Shown: in pieces, positions 10,748 through 23,229 of the stretch
Numbering within the stretch: the first letter of the stretch is position 1
How the letters are laid out: each line of letters opens with the position of its first letter
NCBI RefSeq assembly: GCF_040954645.1
Contig: NC_092809.1
Coordinates: forward strand, 76,834,935-76,898,934
DNA length: 64,000 nucleotides
Direction: 5' to 3'
From: Diabrotica undecimpunctata
Lineage: Eukaryota; Arthropoda; Insecta; Coleoptera; Chrysomelidae
Program-made: the position numbers and the translations under genes
The notes under the pieces: model-generated
Told to the model about the DNA's origin: nothing
The model's database searches: none
Seen by the model: the letters and a program-made list of their open reading frames with translations, nothing else

Positions 10748-12310
10748 TTGCGAGAAGTCAATATAGCTCTAAAGAATGTAAAGCCAGGTAAAGCCTCAGG
10801 TTTTGACAACATTCATCCCGAATTCTTAATTAACAGCGGCAAATATGCGAGAGAATGGATGGTCCACTTTTTCACAGACATTATGAAGACCGGTACCATA
10901 CTACAGGAACTCAAACGCTCGAAGGTCATTGCCATATTAAAACCAGAGAAACCAAATGATAACAACCCTAAGAACTACAGACCAATAGGCTTAATGTCGG
11001 CGACGTTCAAGCTTCTAGAACGACTTATCTACAACAGAATTAGTCCAAAATACTAGAAACAATACCAGTTGACCAGGCAGATTTCCGACCGAAAAGAAGC
11101 TGCGCAGATCAGGTTCTCTTACTTACCACATTTATTGAGGCAGAGTTCTAACTGCAGCCGCATTCATAGACCTAACAGCGGCCTACGATACAGTCTGGAG
11201 AGAAGGCATGATATATAAGCTCCTCCATATAATCTCCTGTAAATCAAACGCTCGAATAATCAACAGCATGCTAGCCCACCGAACGATTCGAGTAGTCCTG
11301 GGAACCGACATCAGCAACCCAAGAAAACTGAAGAATGGACAGCCTCAGGAATCTGTCCTAGCTTATCTCCTCTTTAGCCTATACATCGCTAATATACCAG
11401 AAACCAGATCGAGGAAGTTTAGTTACGCCGATGAATGGGTCCTTGCAACAAGGTGTAAGTCATTTCAAGGAACAGAAGAAATTCTCACGGTGGACTTACA
11501 CACAGTGGGAAAGTATTTCCGTAAATGGAGACTCCAACCACACGCTACCAAAACAGAGGTTTCCACCTAAATAACAAGTTTGCAGGAAGAACACTCAACA
11601 TCAAATTCGAAAAACCACACTCGCCTACAATAAAACACCAAACCAGTACCTTGGGGTGACTCTTGATAGAACCCTATCTTTCAAGGAACATCTGTCAAAA
11701 ATAGCGAAAAAACTTAAATCCAGAAACAACGTCATTCAGAAGCTATGCGGCACAACATGGGGAGCATCGGCTTCCATCTTGCGATCATCTACCCTGGGTC
11801 TTGTCTTCTCAACCGCGGAATACTGCTCTTCAGACTGGATTAACAGCCCACATATACATGAAGTAGATGCCCAATTGAACCATACAATGAGAATCATTAC
11901 TGGCGTTATCAAATCCATTCCTACGCAATGGCTCCCAGTACTGAGCCACATTCCACCACCCAAACTACGGCGCATACACTCCCTCACTAGCGAGTACAGA
12001 AAGATACTTAGTAACGAGATCCTGCCAATCCATCAAGATATAGATGCCACTTCAACTTAACGACCACTTGGACTCGAGAATGGATGAAACAACAAAATAC
12101 CAGCTTACCCTGCATCACACAAAAACCACCAGGTTTTGACTTACCACGTAACACATGGACTATGCTGAACCGAATCAGAACCCAACACTGTAGATGTGGC
12201 TACATGATGCACAAATGGGGATAAACTACCATCCCCACACTGTGACTGTGGACAACCACAAACCATCTGTCATATCACAGAACAGTGTCCCACAAGATGC
12301 AGGTCAGAGG
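10748..12310 (+). pseudogene. Jockey-type LINE reverse transcriptase, degraded
   Basis: Non-LTR retrotransposon ORF2 from the RT fingers to the C-terminus. In order: NVKPGKASGFDNIHPEF, ILKPEKPNDNNPKNYRPIGL, a frameshift near 11,050, AAFIDLTAAYDTVWREG-like residues at 11,160-11,205, then GQPQESVLA, FSYADEWVLATR (the YADD motif reads YADE), KYFRKWRLQPHATKTEV, another frameshift near 11,570, YLGVTLDRTLSFKEHL, and the thumb and C-terminal region ending LPIHQD. A cysteine-rich C-terminal part (HCRCG, CPTRC-like, ~12,185-12,300) follows. At least three frame changes. It belongs to the same family as the copy at 52.1-54.8 kb. Confidence 0.85.
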
Positions 12311-12361
12311 CGATAGACTATATAAATAAATTATGTTCGATTGTAAACATATTATGTATTA

Positions 12362-12442
12362 AGCTCGGTACACATATATGAGCCAAACGGTATGCATACG
12401 GTATGCGAACGCTATATTCGTTAATGTGTACGGCAGAAAAAA
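12362..12442. repeat. Short foldback-like repeat
   Basis: CGGTACACATAT near 12,366 is mirrored by TTAATGTGTACGG near 12,420. The intervening sequence is rich in GGTATGC/GCGTAC. It could be a small MITE end; weak. Confidence 0.35.
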
Positions 12443-12499
12443 CCGCTTGCGTACTGTATGCGTACTTTATGCGTACTGTTTCATTGTGACTCGTCGCGA

Positions 12500-13357
12500 A
12501 CCAAATTGTTGCGGTTTATTCCACGACTTCAAAAGAAGCTCGTCTTCAATGGAGCTAATTTAGGAATACTGGATCAATTAGTAACGCAAAATACACTGGT
12601 CGTCCAAAAATAAGCCGCTCAAATGTCAATATCAAAGCAGTGCGTGAGAATGTTGGTGAAAGTCCAAAAATATTAATTCAGCGTCGTGAATAAGAATTAC
12701 AAATTTCAAGAAGCTTTCTACAGCGTATACTCACTAAAGATCTACATTCCCATGCTTACAAAGTTCAATTGACACAAGAACTGAAGCCTAATAACCATGC
12801 ACACCAAAGAAAGCTTGTGGAATGGATTATTGAACATCAACAAGTGGATTATCCTAAGCGGTGAAGCACATTTCTCCTTTATAGCTTTTTAATCGTCAAA
12901 ATAGACGCCTTGAGGATTCTGAGAACTGTCGAAAAAAAATGCATCCACAATGTGTCACTGTTTAGTGAGGATTTTAGGCTGAAGGCATCATTGGACCATA
13001 CTTCTTTGAAAATGAGGCTGGTCAAGCAATGACTGTTACTGGTACTTGAGAGTTCTTGCTTTCTAAATTAGATGATAGTGATGTGGTCGACATATGATTT
13101 CAACAAGACAGTACTACATGCCATACAGCCCGTGAAAAAATTAAATTACTGTCAATTGAATTGTGTTTTTTGAAGTCAAAGGTATATGCCAACAAGCCTA
13201 CAACCACATGTGCATTAATAAAAGAAATTTAACACCGCATCAACCACAATTTGAGCCTCATTTATACAAAATAGTCATCGAAAATATCGACAAACGATTG
13301 CGTATGTGCCAGCAAAGCCGTCAAGGTCGTTTGTCTGATGTGCTGTTCCATACATAA
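12500..13357 (+). pseudogene. Tc1/mariner-superfamily transposase, degraded
   Basis: Several short in-frame pieces spell a DDE transposase in order: KYTGRPKISRSNVNIKAVRE (the GRP hinge), RILTKDLHSHAYKVQLTQEL, HQRKLVEWIIEHQQ, GEAHFSF (remnant of the D-E-AHF motif), MHPQCVTV, EGIIGPYFFENEAGQAMTV, FQQDSTTCHTA (second aspartate motif FQQDxAxCH), and the C-terminal ENIDKRLRMCQQSRQGRLSDVLFHT ending at 13,357. Stops and frameshifts are frequent. The third acidic residue region (PxSPDLxPxDFFLW-type) seems deleted, as the text jumps from LSIELC to FFEVKGICQQAY. Confidence 0.8.
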
Positions 13358-13439
13358 CTCTATGCCCTATCCTATGTACTTTACGATTCAATAAACAAAT
13401 TACAATTTAAAGAAAAAAACAGTGTTTTCTATTAAATTC

Positions 13440-15045
13440 AAATGTTTCGTAAATTTTGGGAAACCCTTTGTAAGTATAATAATGAGTAATGTACTAAACC
13501 TACAAAATTTTACAATAATATTCCGAGAACTAAGAAAGTTTTATCTATTCTTTCTTCGGGTCTTTACGAGGAAATAAAAAAAATGAGCTCATAAGACATA
13601 TGTCATTACCTTATCTGCTGACGATCTCACAGCTTCTAATTGATCGTGAGAAACCAGTTAATTACAATTCAGACGTAACCAATAATATTGATGTTGTGCT
13701 AGCTTACCGAGATTTTTTTTTAAACTTTCTAAGCCGTTCGTGAGCGATAAGACACTTCGCGTACTTGTATGTTCTTCGACCACAATTTATAGACTCTCTT
13801 TCCTGTCTATTGTAACGATATCGTATAAACCATATACAATAAAAGAGTGGCTGTACCTCTCTGAAATTAGCGGCTGGGTATAATTAAGCCATAAAGCTTG
13901 TGGTATAAATTTTTCCTTTAACTATCGAATATTTAAATATATAAAATTTATTTGTTACGCCCCTGGCTGGTACGTAATAATAATCTGAAGTTTTGTTTAT
14001 CCAGGTGTAAGTGCGAGACATATAAAGAAAATATTAACTGCGTAGTGTCTATTTTATCACTTATCTCACTTATCATAAAAGTTTGACGGCCCAGCACTTT
14101 TAAGGTCCATTATCGAACCAAAAGCGTGATTAAAAAGAGATCCGATTGACTGGCAGTCAGAAAGTGGGACGGAAAGAAACGAGTGGACGTGAAGTGGGAG
14201 TTGAAGCTCGGAGAGAACTAATTGGGGTCTGAACGAGAAAACATCATTCAAATTTTAGCTTAATTCGAATGAGATTTGGTTAAAAAGAAGGTGATTAGGC
14301 TCAAATGCTATATGGCAGTCTTTGTGAAGTGAGATAATCACCGGTTTGTTTCTGTAAACCGTGTCACGGGATTTGATAACAGCGTTTCTGGGGGCTAAGT
14401 GAGGCCCACATGGTGTTTAAGTAAAAATTAAGCTGCCGAATTTTGAAGAATACATATTGTTATCATCCAGGTTAATCTGAAGTCCAGTTCGATGTTTGAC
14501 CTCTCCCAAGATTTGTCCAGCTTCCATTTTGTGTATCCCATGTATATCGAGATCGTTGAAGTTTGTGTGGGACAGTGTTTTTTGTATCCAATTTCAAGGA
14601 AAGAAAAACCTCCTTTCTAAATACCAAGAGGATTTTTTCAAACGGCTTCCTAATATTAAATAGTTTAGGGATCTTCTTGTGTAGTATTGCCCAGAATATC
14701 TCTGTAAGTATTTTTTTGATTTTTTTTGTAGTAACCCTTTCCAATTCCCCCAAATAAAGGAATCGTTATTCACGATTCAGATTTCTCCAACCAAAACACG
14801 AGTAGCCGTTCGCAAACGTTTCAATTTATTTGCTTATCTATCCCCAAGTCAGTAATTGTTCAGTCTTCCTTTTCACCCCCTATAAGCAAATTATAAATTG
14901 TAACAAGGTAGAAATAATCTCATCAATGGATAAACAGTTAATGACTATTTTTGTGAGAATTTCGAACACGATGAGATAAATGAAAATGATTAGGACGTAA
15001 ACGATATAACTTTGAACCATATAAACCCTATAAAAACGCGCATAT
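13440..15045. other. No gene recognised
   Basis: AT-rich. Open frames at 14,066-14,251 and 14,472-14,757 have no motifs I recognise. Nothing else supported. Confidence 0.4.
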
Positions 15046-15049
15046 AGTA

Positions 15050-15340
15050 AAATTAGTAAAGATAAAATGCATAAGATGGGTTGGTCACGTGAAAAGAATG
15101 AACCCCTGCAAACCCCACCAGAATATTTATATTCCAAAACCAAGTAGGAAGTAAAACTAAAGGACGACCTAGATTAGACTAAGATTTCTCGACGACGCAC
15201 GACGTCGACGAGGATCTCAAAATTTTTGGCATTAGAAGATGGAAAAGAAAGACATTTGGTTAATGGGAACGAATCAAAGGAAGCCCTGAAACAAGTCAAG
15301 GCTCCCAAAGGGCTGTAGAGTCATGCTGATGATGATGACT
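15050..15340 (+). mobile_element. LINE 3' end, ORF tail and GAT-rich terminus
   Basis: Reads IRWVGHVKRMNP, then a degenerate GRPRLRFLDDARRR, and FGIRRWKRK-like residues, the extreme C-terminus of RTE-like or related LINE polyproteins (RWxGHxxRM). The sequence ends GGGCTGTAGAGTCATGCTGATGATGATGAC; many insect LINEs of this type end in a GCTGTAGxGCCATTGATGATGA-type tail. The same tail recurs at 54,000-54,038. Confidence 0.7.
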
Positions 15341-17240
15341 TATGCCAATTAATTAGCTCTATCTAATAGTATATTATGTACTCTAATAGCATACTCTTAT
15401 GGTATAATAATATGTATGTAACTTAAAATTCTTTGTACGTTATTGACTTCTTAATAGTGGTGTTGTCTTTTTAGCGATTTCTCTTTTATTATTGGTAACC
15501 AGTTTTTTTAGATTGGTTTTATTATGAAAAAAACGAGCAGCTTCCTTCTTGATTTTTCTCTTTATACCATCGGTTTCCTTTAGGATAATACATGAACCGT
15601 TCCACTGAATTATGTTTATTTTATGAATTATGTATAGATCTGAAGGAAGCAGATGTTAAATTTGTGGATTACTACATGCCACTTGGCATTGCCGTAATCT
15701 AACAAGATTGCACGACTGTGATGATATTATTACGCCAAGCACTTGCTACGCCCCTAATCGAACATACTACGCGACGATTCGATCCACAGCTGTTGTAACG
15801 CCGCCAAGAAAATTCTTCGGGGGTTCCGGAAGCGTGAGGCAAAATATGTATATAAGAGAAATTTTAAATTTTAAAAAGAGAGAAGTTTTAAATTTATAAT
15901 AAGTCGGTCTAAAATATAAATTTGTACGGTAATATAAATAAATGTTATAAATTAATTGTGTTTTAGTGTTAGTGTTAAAAAACTTTCAATCCATTAAAAT
16001 AAATATAACAATATTATGTAATACGGGAAGGTGTCAAAAGTTTAAAAATAAAAATCTTAAAATAAATATTAATATTTCCAAATTAGTTGAATATTTGATG
16101 ACTGATAAATTAATAAAAAAGTGAGGATGGAACGTGCCAAAAACGTTGATAGTTGACATCTGAGAACAACGAATAAGAATGTAAAAAACACATCAAAGCA
16201 TAACTAACTAATATCCGCCTACAATAAAAATCGTGGATGGAATAAATGATGTGAATAGCCTGAAAAAAGAAAAACTAGTATTCTGTTCTTCCTTCGCACA
16301 TAAGGATCGTTGAACAAAACTCTCATATTAATTGATTGTCGACATAAAACTTTCATGGTTTTCAATTTTTCTTTATCGACGAAAACCATTTTCTTTGGCA
16401 TAGCGGCAGGTAAAACTAAATATCAGCAGTAGTAATAATTAATCGTCGCATAAATCTTACGAGGCCATTCTACCGATGAGTTATAGCAGAATTTCGCTCG
16501 ATCCGTACTGTATGCTGGTATGGAGGTGAATAGCACATTCAGGAAATGTCACTTGGCACAAATTCGTTTCTAGTGAGTTATGCGTATGTTCTTCAAAAGA
16601 AAATTTTATTCATTAGATCCGTAGATTATGTAGAGTTTGTTAGTGTAAATAATTCAATGGTTTTTACATATATTTTTCGTTACGAAATAACTGACTTTAA
16701 TCATACTGACAAATAAATTTCTTAGGTTTTGTAGTCACTAGAATATTTAATAAATTTAGAGGATTGCTTTCATAAAATTTTCCTCAACGTCTACTTTTGA
16801 TAATCGGTTTCTCTGAATTCTATTTAATATATAAAACAAATCGTTCTACACCAACGTTCCATACATATTGTCAACTATCATGTATATATCGTCCTTTAAT
16901 TTAGATTTCTTATCTCCTACCAAAACAACTCTTTCGGAAGCAGATCTATGTCAGTTTCTATTTCATTATTTTCAACGAATTATTCTTTTCCTTCTTCACC
17001 CCCTAGCTTGTTAAGCCAATATCATAGAAATTGCGCTACGGCCGCCACTTTTAGAGGGTGATAGAATGTCATTTCAATTCATAATGGAGATGATAGGCAG
17101 AGTTTAAATTAATAGGCTTTGATACTCACCGAAATACATGTTTTGTTTTGAAATTTCTTGTAGTAGAACTCAATGCACTGCAAGATCGAATCATTTTTGT
17201 ACAATTGAATATAATATATTGACAAGCCCCATTTGTTCAT
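15341..17240. other. No gene recognised
   Basis: AT-rich with short open frames only. The segment 17,020-17,060 (GCGCTACGGCCGCC) is a small GC-rich island of unknown meaning just upstream of the DUF7869-type remnant. Confidence 0.35.
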
Positions 17241-17247
17241 TTTCTAG

Positions 17248-18081
17248 ATGCTTAATTACATTAATCTGTTAAGAAATATATTGCTAAGCCACAGGGTTGG
17301 TAGTTCCGCAATCAAATCACAGATGACAGTACAGGATCCGTATAACTATATTGCACAGTGGTGTTTCTGTGAAATATTTTGTGCAAATAGTGACAAGCCA
17401 CTTTCTTATATGGCCGCCGCCTACTCGCCTTTGACAACCTGGGACGATAAAGGTGTTTTTTGTGAAAATATGGAGCAACTAGATAGCACATATAGGAATA
17501 CTGATGGACATAGTGATCCACCATTAGCTGATAGTGATCAAGATCCAAATTATGATCCAGATTCAACGGTAAGCGTATTTTACGACATTTTCCGTTTTTA
17601 TTGTGCGAATTTGTAAAAATAATAAGAATGGCAACAACCATTATTATAAGTTATTATGATTTTTACTTCTGTTTGTAATACATTTTTCTTTGTTAACCTT
17701 ATCGTGTAGAATTTACTGTGGCTTGTCAATATTTAGTCTATTGAAAATAATCTTTTCTTTTTCAGGACGATTCGGAAAATATTTCGAGTGAGAACATTTC
17801 CAAAGGCAAAAATCTAGAAAACGTAATAGGCGCAAATGCAAAAAAAATCAACCCGTCGGCGAAAACGAAAATCATCTAAATACAAAAGAAACCAAAGAAA
17901 AGTAAAACGTAATAAAGGGCAGGAATATTATAGTGAACGTACAAACAAAGTGATGGGTGTTCGACAAATTGGACTACCTTGCCTTTGTTCAAGACAATGT
18001 GCAACAAAACTTAAAGAAAATCAAGTAATTATTTTTACACAATTCTGGAATCTTAGGTCCTTTAATATGAAGCATGTTTAA
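17248..18081 (+). pseudogene. DUF7869-type RNase H-like protein, N-terminal part, locus 1
   Basis: A first exon candidate ends at 17,568 after an acidic stretch (PLADSDQDPNYDPDST), followed by a spliceable intron 17,569-17,765. Exon 2 opens DDSENISSENISKGKN in phase, but an 8-A run near 17,840 puts the following basic block one base out of frame: STRRRKRKSSKYKRNQRKVK, NKGQEYYSERTNKVMGVRQI, then LPCLCSRQCATKLKENQ and FTQFWNL. This acidic N-terminus, basic block and CxC...C cysteine cluster, then FWNL, is the N-terminal layout of a multi-copy insect family with a C-terminal RNase H-like domain, which I believe is DUF7869. Its function is not established to my knowledge. Broken by the frameshift and by the repeat at 18,105. 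Confidence 0.65.
17569..17765 (+). other. Putative 197-bp intron in locus 1
   Basis: GTAAGC donor at 17,569 directly after an in-frame acidic exon, TTTTTCAG acceptor ending 17,765 after a pyrimidine-rich stretch. Splicing joins complete codons (phase 0). Retained introns in a repeated family argue for DNA-level rather than RNA-level copying. Confidence 0.6.
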
Positions 18082-18104
18082 AATTTCTTTAAATTATTTC
18101 CCTT

Positions 18105-19465
18105 AGAAAATTAATTTCACGCCGCAAATATTTCGCCACATGTTTTCTGTTCTTTTTATCTATCCTTTGCTAAATAGAAACTTTCCTAGTAACAAAGGAA
18201 TCAGTGCCTCTTGTGAAATCTCCGGTCTACCTTCTCAGAAAAGCAGAAAAGTTGGTTTTCGGTAAAAGTATAATTCCTGTCAGGAGAGAGTGGTTAGGTT
18301 ACAAAAATGCCCACAATAGCCTTGCTATTTAAATATCATTTTTGCGTGGCACTCTTCAGCCAATACTCCCATTCCTTTTGTATCTTTAGCTTGCCTAAGA
18401 TCAGAATTCGAATTCATTTTCGAGTTAGTTCCTGTGGCAAGCGGTTTATCTCCATCACACGGCGACGTGTTCCAATTCGAAGGAACGAAGTCATCTCTGT
18501 TTGCCGATCGTTCATCTCTACCTTCATTCGACGCCATCGTTCATCTCTACCTTCATTCGACGCCACCGTTCATCTCTACGTTCATTTATCTCTACTACTT
18601 ACTACTACCTGTGCTGTTCCTGTCTGGTGGTTTCTCTTTTCGTCTGCCTAAGTCAATTCGATGGATTACGGATTGAAGACCGTAATTCGTTGCTGTACCT
18701 GCCGTCCAGTACCTGTTGCCAGGACCCAGTGTTAAGTGCCTTTATTGAGGTCGTAACGTCATTACCTGTGTCCACCTGTTGTCTACTGTATCGTGAGTAA
18801 CTATAAATTTTATTGACTAAAGCTCAACTTCGATACATTAAGTTTAATGACTTTGCTATTTATGGTTAAGTATAACCGAATGAACTATCACGGGTATAAA
18901 CTTACGATATTATATATATACGTATAAATTACGAACCATTTGTTTTATATTAAAGTGGGTTATATTTATGATAAATTTTATGAATAGATTTGAAGTGATC
19001 ACGTTCAAAAAAAAAATTTAGTAAATGTTTACGTATTCTCAAGGTATAATAATAATTTATTTTGACGAATATTGACGATTATAATATTCCTTGTTTTTTT
19101 TTTTTCTATTCTTGAGAATACTACATTATTCAGAATTATTTTTCAAAAAAGATATTTTGTTATTGTATTCGATAATAAATTGTGCAATCACTTATCTCGT
19201 GCCATTTCACTGTGCCGTAAGAATTGTTATAGTGCATTTTCTTTTACTAATATACCTGAATATAACTTTGTTGACGAACTATTTGCTTTTTATTTTTTTT
19301 TATGGTATGAATTTATATTTTTGTGCAAGGTGTATCTCTTTCAGGCATTTTTATTGATTTATATTATTATTTGTTTTATCATATAACTAGTGTATATGTG
19401 TCGAAATATTAAGTGTGTACCGCACAATCATAATACCTTTTCTCTCACGGTTTACTTTATTCCCC
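18105..19465. mobile_element. LTR-like dispersed repeat, copy A
   Basis: Homologous over most of its length to 52,850-54,595. Shared blocks in order: TTTCACGCCGC, TTTGCTAAATAGAAACT-like, TACTCCCA(T/C)TC, TTCCTGT.GCA.GCGGT, GTCAAGTGCCTTT-like, TTATTTTGACGAATATTGACG-like, ATATTCCTTG, TTCTTGAGAATACTA, AATAAATTGTGCA, TAACTTTGTTGACGAACTATT-like, GTATCTCTTT.AG, and ACGAAATATTAAGTGT.TACCGC. No ORF. It interrupts the DUF7869-type gene here and a Jockey copy there. A solo LTR would explain size and lack of coding, but I could not define TG...CA ends. Confidence 0.7.
18509..18595. repeat. 29-bp tandem repeat, ~2.7 copies
   Basis: Units begin CGTTCATCTCTACCTTCATT at 18,509, 18,538 and 18,567. Absent from copy B, so it arose within copy A. 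Confidence 0.85.
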
Positions 19466-19785
19466 CGTGATTATGTTAACTGTATCTTACCTTTCTTGTT
19501 ATCTCATTTTATATGTCTTAAGGTTTCCCTGTTCCTCTAAAAATGGGGTGGTGCCCAAATAATTCCCTTCTCTTATCTTCTAACTTCTCTTCTCTTATCT
19601 TCTAACTTCTCGTCTCTGTATCTTCAGTACTTCTCTAACTGATTCTTTATATTTGAGCTATAATAAGAGCCCCGACCAAGATACCTCTACCAGACTGAAG
19701 CCCGAGCCTAGTACCGTTCTTTGTGTAACCTCTAATCTGTCATTAAAGAGGGTACAGATATTCAAAATTCATACCTATTTTGGAT
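19466..19785. other. Pyrimidine-rich stretch, no gene
   Basis: Contains a two-copy ~21-bp repeat (CTTCTCTTATCTTCTAACT) at 19,567-19,610. TCCCTTCTCTTATCT also appears near 31,227 after a GGGGTGG block in both places, so this may be the edge of the same LTR-like repeat. Confidence 0.4.
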
Positions 19786-19789
19786 GCAT

Positions 19790-20890
19790 TAAAATTTATA
19801 ATAAAAAACGACATTATCCGAAAAAAACTAAAAGGGCAGTGTGTCTGGAAGAAATATAGTGTGGAATACAGAAACCATAAAAATATGTAAATCCAAATTT
19901 ATGTTCGTTAATGGTCTTCACCGATCTAGAGGTAGAATAAATAATATTGTATAGCAATTAGCTTTAGGTAATCCTGTGCCCAAAATAGATGGTCCTGGAA
20001 AACAATAATAAACCAAACAGAATAAGCGATGAATCTATTCAGTATGTTAAAGGCCATACCTTATTCCTAAGTATCAGTCACTATTTAAATAATGATATGT
20101 TAATAACTCGTTTATATGAATAGTTTTATGTTTCATGGTGTGAACGTAAGGCTATACCATCTGTTTCTGCATCGACATGTAGGAAAATCTTTTGTTCCGA
20201 TTTTAATATAGGTTTTAAGTTGCCAAAATCCGACACCTGCAAGACATGTCACGAAACGCTGATTGAAATAGAAGCAGCAAAAGTTAAGAGTAATGACGAA
20301 TTAACAGCTTCTTTGACGACAAATTTAAATGTTCACAAAGCAAGGGCAAAAGCAATGCAGGACTTGCTAAAAACAGAAACTGCTGATGCAAAAACCAATG
20401 ATAAAAAATTAGTTGTAACATTTGATTTATAACAGGCCCTGCCAGTACCGAAACTGACTACAGGAGTAGCTTTTTACTGCAGAACAGTATGGTTTTATAA
20501 TGTTACTATACATGACTGTGGTTCTGGAAAAGGGCACATGTTTGTATGGACAGAAGTCACAGCCAAAAGAGTTAGTGATGAAATTGGAAGGGCTGTTTTA
20601 AAGTTTTTATTTAATAAGTCAAGCATTGATGAACTGGTGTTGTTCACTGACAACTGTCCGGGACAAAATAAAAACTAAACATTAATGACCTTGTGGTTGC
20701 AGATGGTTAATGGTTAAAGAAAGGAAATTTAAAGAAATTACCCACCACTTCCTGGTTAGCGGCGACACGCACTTACCATCAGATCGGGACTTTATTCTCG
20801 TAGGAAAACCCCATCGGAAATATACTCCATTAATTTTATTTTTTGTCTATAAGATAGTCCCTAACTTCGTTCCTATTGGTCATAGAAGGT
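19790..20890 (+). pseudogene. DUF7869-type RNase H-like protein, catalytic-like part, locus 1
   Basis: Resumes the family after the inserted repeat: NGLHRSRGRINNIV near 19,910, then ISDESIQYVKGHTLFLSISH, TRLYE, VSASTCRKIFCSDFNIGFKL, PKSDTCKTCHETLIEIE, NVHKARAKAMQ, and VVTFDL, an in-frame stop, QALPVPKLTTGVAFYCRTVW, NVTIHDCGSGKGHMFVWTEV, LVLFTDNCPGQNKN (20,640-20,680), another stop, and HHFLVSGDTHLPSDRDFILV. The FDLQ aspartate and the DNCxGQNKN aspartate are the most conserved family positions and would suit RNase H-fold catalytic acids. Two in-frame stops and frame changes show decay. The C-terminal third is missing here. Confidence 0.75.
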
Positions 20891-20894
20891 TTTT

Positions 20895-23225
20895 TTTAAT
20901 GTGAGTTTTTTTACCAGCTATCCAATGGTTGTACGTACAAGTCTGTAGCTTGAAAAATATAGAAGTTATTACAATTGCTTATAAGTAAAACACTTACCCT
21001 TTTTCAAATGTTTATTTTGTAAATAATTTCGATGAAAACGCAATATGCATTTCACTTCACATATCCACAAGATAGTTTAAATCTTAAAGAATCCTATGAA
21101 ATTTGCTAAATGTGTCTAGCATCATTAATAGAGCAAGTTTAATAGTTTAAATATTTAGCCTCAGGGATAAATAAATTAAATACCTTTTAAACTTTTAAAC
21201 TATTTGACCAATCGGGGGAAATTTCGCACAAATTTAAAAGACGGTAATTTCTCGATGTTCAAATGTATTATTAACATTTTTTTTGTTAATAAAAAAATTA
21301 TTAAAATTTAAAAATTAGTGCAAAAAAACTGCTTTTTTGCAAATATCTTCGTAAATTATTTATCAATTTTAATTTAAAAAACGGGAAAATAGAGATATTC
21401 TTGATATAAAAAAAAATATTGTTTATGTAAAATATAAGGAAAAAACTTGTCAAATTGTTACCATAAATTATTGTTTAAAAAAAAACGCAATGTCTTAAAA
21501 GTTTCAGATATCTGCCAAAAATTTTTCAACCTTTTTTTAACCAGACTGGGCTAGAGTTCAACATCGAATTTATTACTACTACATCTATGAATATTTATAA
21601 TTTCTTCTTTCGAACCAACATTATACCTTTGTTGGTCTGGGGAATTCTTGACATGTACCTACTTTCACTATAAATGGTAGACAACAATGTCGCAGTTTTA
21701 TAGTTTTTACAGTACTTCATTGTTAAACCTATTTTTAAAACTGAAGACATTTAAAAAATACACATTTTTCAGTATTCTTGAGATTTTATAAGATCTTAGA
21801 AAATTTCTTAGAAATAAGTGTAATGATTACTAATTAACAACATCGTATTTCTACTTTAATAATCAAATTACACATATATCTCATATCCCGAATTCTCTTC
21901 TACAAATAAGAACCCATACAAAAAACGTTTCATTAATCATTTACTCCCATTTAGAAGACATGAGTCATCATCATTCATACCTACTTTTAGTGATGTATCC
22001 ACTTCGAAATCCCATTTACTCTATTGAAAGGGAGATTCTATTGATGATCAACGAAAACTATTCAAAGACGTGTACAAACACCCTGTAAACAGGCCGTTTT
22101 CAGCGTGATCATCCACACAATCACTAAGACGATACACAAGGGCGTGCGTTTTATGGTTCGTGAGAGACGCAGATGTGTATTTTATTTTTTGTACACCGAC
22201 TGAATAATAATGATTACAACAGATACATAAGAAATAACGAAGAACTTGGCAGAAATTCTCCTTACGTAAATATCATACTAAGGTGATATTTAGTCTTTAG
22301 GCAAAAGTTTCGTGCAACCGATTTTTATGTATTTTAAAGACATAAAAAAACTTAAAAATTAAAATCGGTCCATTAGAAGCTGAGATATTGCAAATTTATT
22401 ATTAAAAACAACAAATCATAGACTATACATTTGTGCTTATGACTTTGCTTTTGCTCAACGTGAAAAGATTTGAAGTACCTCATTTTAAAGGTATTAGTAC
22501 AAGCTTTAAAATTCATTTTGAAAAATTAAATTTTATCAATTTTTAACGAAGTAGAATAAGTTTAAAGTATACAATTTAGGTTTAAAAAACAATCGAGTTT
22601 ATAACGATTTTTCGGTGGTATTCATATATCAAACCATTTAGTATTATGTTAATGAGAACTATATTACAATGAAAAACGAACATTTTGGACTTTACTAAAC
22701 TTACATTTCAATACTTTTTTCCAGATTTTAAGTCATAGTTTCATAGTGTTTAAAACATGTTTAATTAGTGAGTTATTTAATCTTTAGTTTGAACATTTTT
22801 GGATAATGGATATTTTAACGTTGAAAAAAAAGTCCCTTTTTTTATTTTCTGTCTCATAGTTAACCAATGAAATAACGTAAATTAAATCTTGTTAAAGTCT
22901 TATATTTTCCAAGTTTAAAACAAATTCCAGTTGATAATTAGTAACAAATCACAAATATTATAATATGTAAAACTAATAAAAAAAATATGCTGTCCCACCA
23001 TGAATTCAATTGATCAATATAGGTAGATCTATAGATAGGAAAACAATTTTCACAAAGTGTTACTTATTCCATTTTTAAAATTACAAATCATAAAACATTT
23101 ATAAATTATTTCATTCATATTATGGAAATAATTTGGAAGAAATTCTATCTTTTAGTATTTTATGTTTTTTTGTCAATCCTATATTATTTTCAACAATGAT
23201 TCTACGATTGACAATGGCCCTTGTT
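20895..23225. other. No gene recognised
   Basis: Very AT-rich with poly-A and poly-T runs; no open frame or repeat partner noticed. Confidence 0.45.
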
Positions 23226-23229
23226 TTTA

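Noticed and set aside
17020..17060. GCGCTACGGCCGCC block as a TIR partner for the DUF7869-type locus 1
   Set aside because: Only loosely similar to the TIR at 44,673 and no inverted partner found near 20.9 kb.
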